Positions 62,846 through 64,000 of a stretch of DNA of 64,000 nt are shown here, one piece after another. Every line of letters starts with the position of its first letter. The first letter of the stretch is position 1. The translations under genes were made by a program, and so were the position numbers. Source of the stretch: Bedellia somnulentella (taxonomy: Eukaryota > Arthropoda > Insecta > Lepidoptera > Bedelliidae); contig OY755175.1 of assembly GCA_963576735.1 (NCBI GenBank), forward strand, positions 12,726,401 to 12,790,400, given 5' to 3'. The notes under the pieces are model-generated. The model searched no databases. It was not told the DNA's origin and saw nothing but the letters and a program-made list of their open reading frames with translations.

Positions 62846-64000
62846 GAGCTCAAAGATCTGCCCTTAAAAATTAAAAATCTAATGAAGACATAGTAGTTCT
62901 ACGCGCGGATAAAGGTAATTCAACAGTAGTTATGGATACGTCTGAATATAAGAACAAAGTATCACAATCATTGTCAGATGACTCAACCTACCAAAAAGTC
63001 AAACGAGATCCCACGACTAAAATACTCAAACAAACATCTGATTTAATAAAAAGACATAGTGATACCTTAACGTTAGACTCGAAAGCCTTATTACCATCGT
63101 GTGTGAAACCTCCAAAACTGTATGGGTTACCCAAAATTCACAAAGTTGACCACCCGCTTCGTCCAATAGTAAGCCAAATTGATACACCAACATACAAATT
63201 GGCAAAACATGTGGCAAAGATACTATCATCACTTCGAGGAAAAACTGAAGCCTTTGGGAAGAATTCCTATCAATTCATTAATGACATCAAGAACTTAAGT
63301 CTTAGTGATGAGGACATTATGGTCAGCTTTGATGTTCAGTCTCTTTACACCAGTTTACCATTACAAGACTGTGTTGAAGCTGTCACAGAAAGGTTAACAA
63401 ATGCTGACATACCTTTAGAATATGCAGAATTACTTAAGCACTGCCTTACAACTGGCTACTTACTTTGGGATAAGGAATTCTACATCCAGACTGATGGTGT
63501 GGCAATGGGATCCCCAGTCTCTCCTATTGTAGCCGATATATTTATGGAACGATTGGAGGAGATTGCACTAAAATCCTTCCCTGTCACTCCAAAGATTTAT
63601 AAGAGGTACGTAGATGATACTTTTGCAATCCTACCCAAAAACATAGTCTCTGCATTCTTAGACCACCTTAATTCCATTAACCCTAAGATCCAATTTACAA
63701 TGGAATTAGAGACTAATAATAGTTTAGCTTTTCTAGATGTCCTCTTGATAAGGAATTCTGATAACTCAATTAGTCACACAGTTTATAGGAAACCCATCCA
63801 CACTGATAGGTACCTCAATGGTGACTCACACCACCATCCATCTCAGTTAGCTACTGTTGGTAAAACGTTGTTTCAGAGAGCCAAACGTCTTTGTGACGAA
63901 CACCATCTTGCTGGAGAGCTCAGTCATGTGAAACAAGTTCTTCACAACAACAAGCTGAAATTGCCCCGCCAACGTCACCGCTCCTCCGATAAACCACCTA
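62846..64000 (+). CDS. Penelope-like element reverse transcriptase, partial
   Basis: From 62884 the frame is open without a stop to the window end (372 codons, no start). RT motifs in order: ADKGNSTVVMD; YGLPKIHK at about 80-87 and PLRPIVS; SFDVQSLYTSLP with the first catalytic Asp near 150; GVAMGSPVSPIVAD; YVDDTFA with the catalytic pair near 244; LAFLDVL; and VYRKPIHTDRYLN. KIHK, DVxSLYTS and FLDV together are typical of Penelope-like elements, not of LINEs or LTR elements. Just upstream ELKDLPLKIKNL (62846-62881) belongs to the same protein one base out of frame, a probable frameshift near 62881. The GIY-YIG endonuclease expected at the C-terminus would lie beyond 64000. It replicates the element by target-primed reverse transcription. 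Confidence 0.85.

Overview
The window reads as repeat-rich intergenic DNA from an insect, most likely a moth or butterfly. It is A+T rich, I find no intact host gene on either strand, and almost every protein signal belongs to a transposable element. The lepidopteran call is an inference. It rests on a Dong/R4-like LINE sitting in (TAA)n, CsRn1/Kabuki-type LTR elements, mariner fossils, Helitron-like ends and swarms of short interspersed repeats. No rRNA gene, genuine tRNA gene or CRISPR array is visible.

Layout. 1-33.6 kb is a tandem segmental duplication. Eight blocks recur in the same order and orientation, about 52-11575 in the first unit and 14782-33592 in the second, and both units were later broken up by different insertions. 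The second unit received a TRIM (20016-20568) and a 4.6-kb CsRn1-type Gypsy element (21164-25793). That element has near-identical LTRs, a 5-bp target duplication, a tRNA-Trp primer site, gag and pol; pol is in the -1 frame after a G GGA AAC heptamer and a predicted stem-loop. 33.6-52.8 kb is a patchwork of mariner fossils, MITEs, SINEs, LINE 3' ends, Helitron-like pieces and (TA)n tracts. 52.9-56.5 kb is a near-complete single-ORF LINE with a restriction-like endonuclease on the minus strand; a 5'-truncated broken relative lies at 58.6-59.9 kb on the plus strand. The right edge (62.85-64 kb) holds a long Penelope-like reverse transcriptase frame that runs out of the window.

How the parts relate. 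About two dozen copies or fragments of one short repeat with a (TATG)n tail are scattered through the window. Their last ~40 bp match the 3' end of a LINE whose C-terminal coding fragments also occur here, which suggests a SINE riding on a LINE. The TRIM and the Gypsy element use the same type of primer site, so the first may borrow the machinery of the second's class. The Gypsy element and the 52.9-56.5 kb LINE are the only elements whose reading frames look intact end to end; the Penelope-like frame is open but cut by the window. The rest is decayed.

Limits: everything was read by eye. Boundaries of decayed repeats are approximate, clade names come from recognised motifs, and no database or alignment was run.
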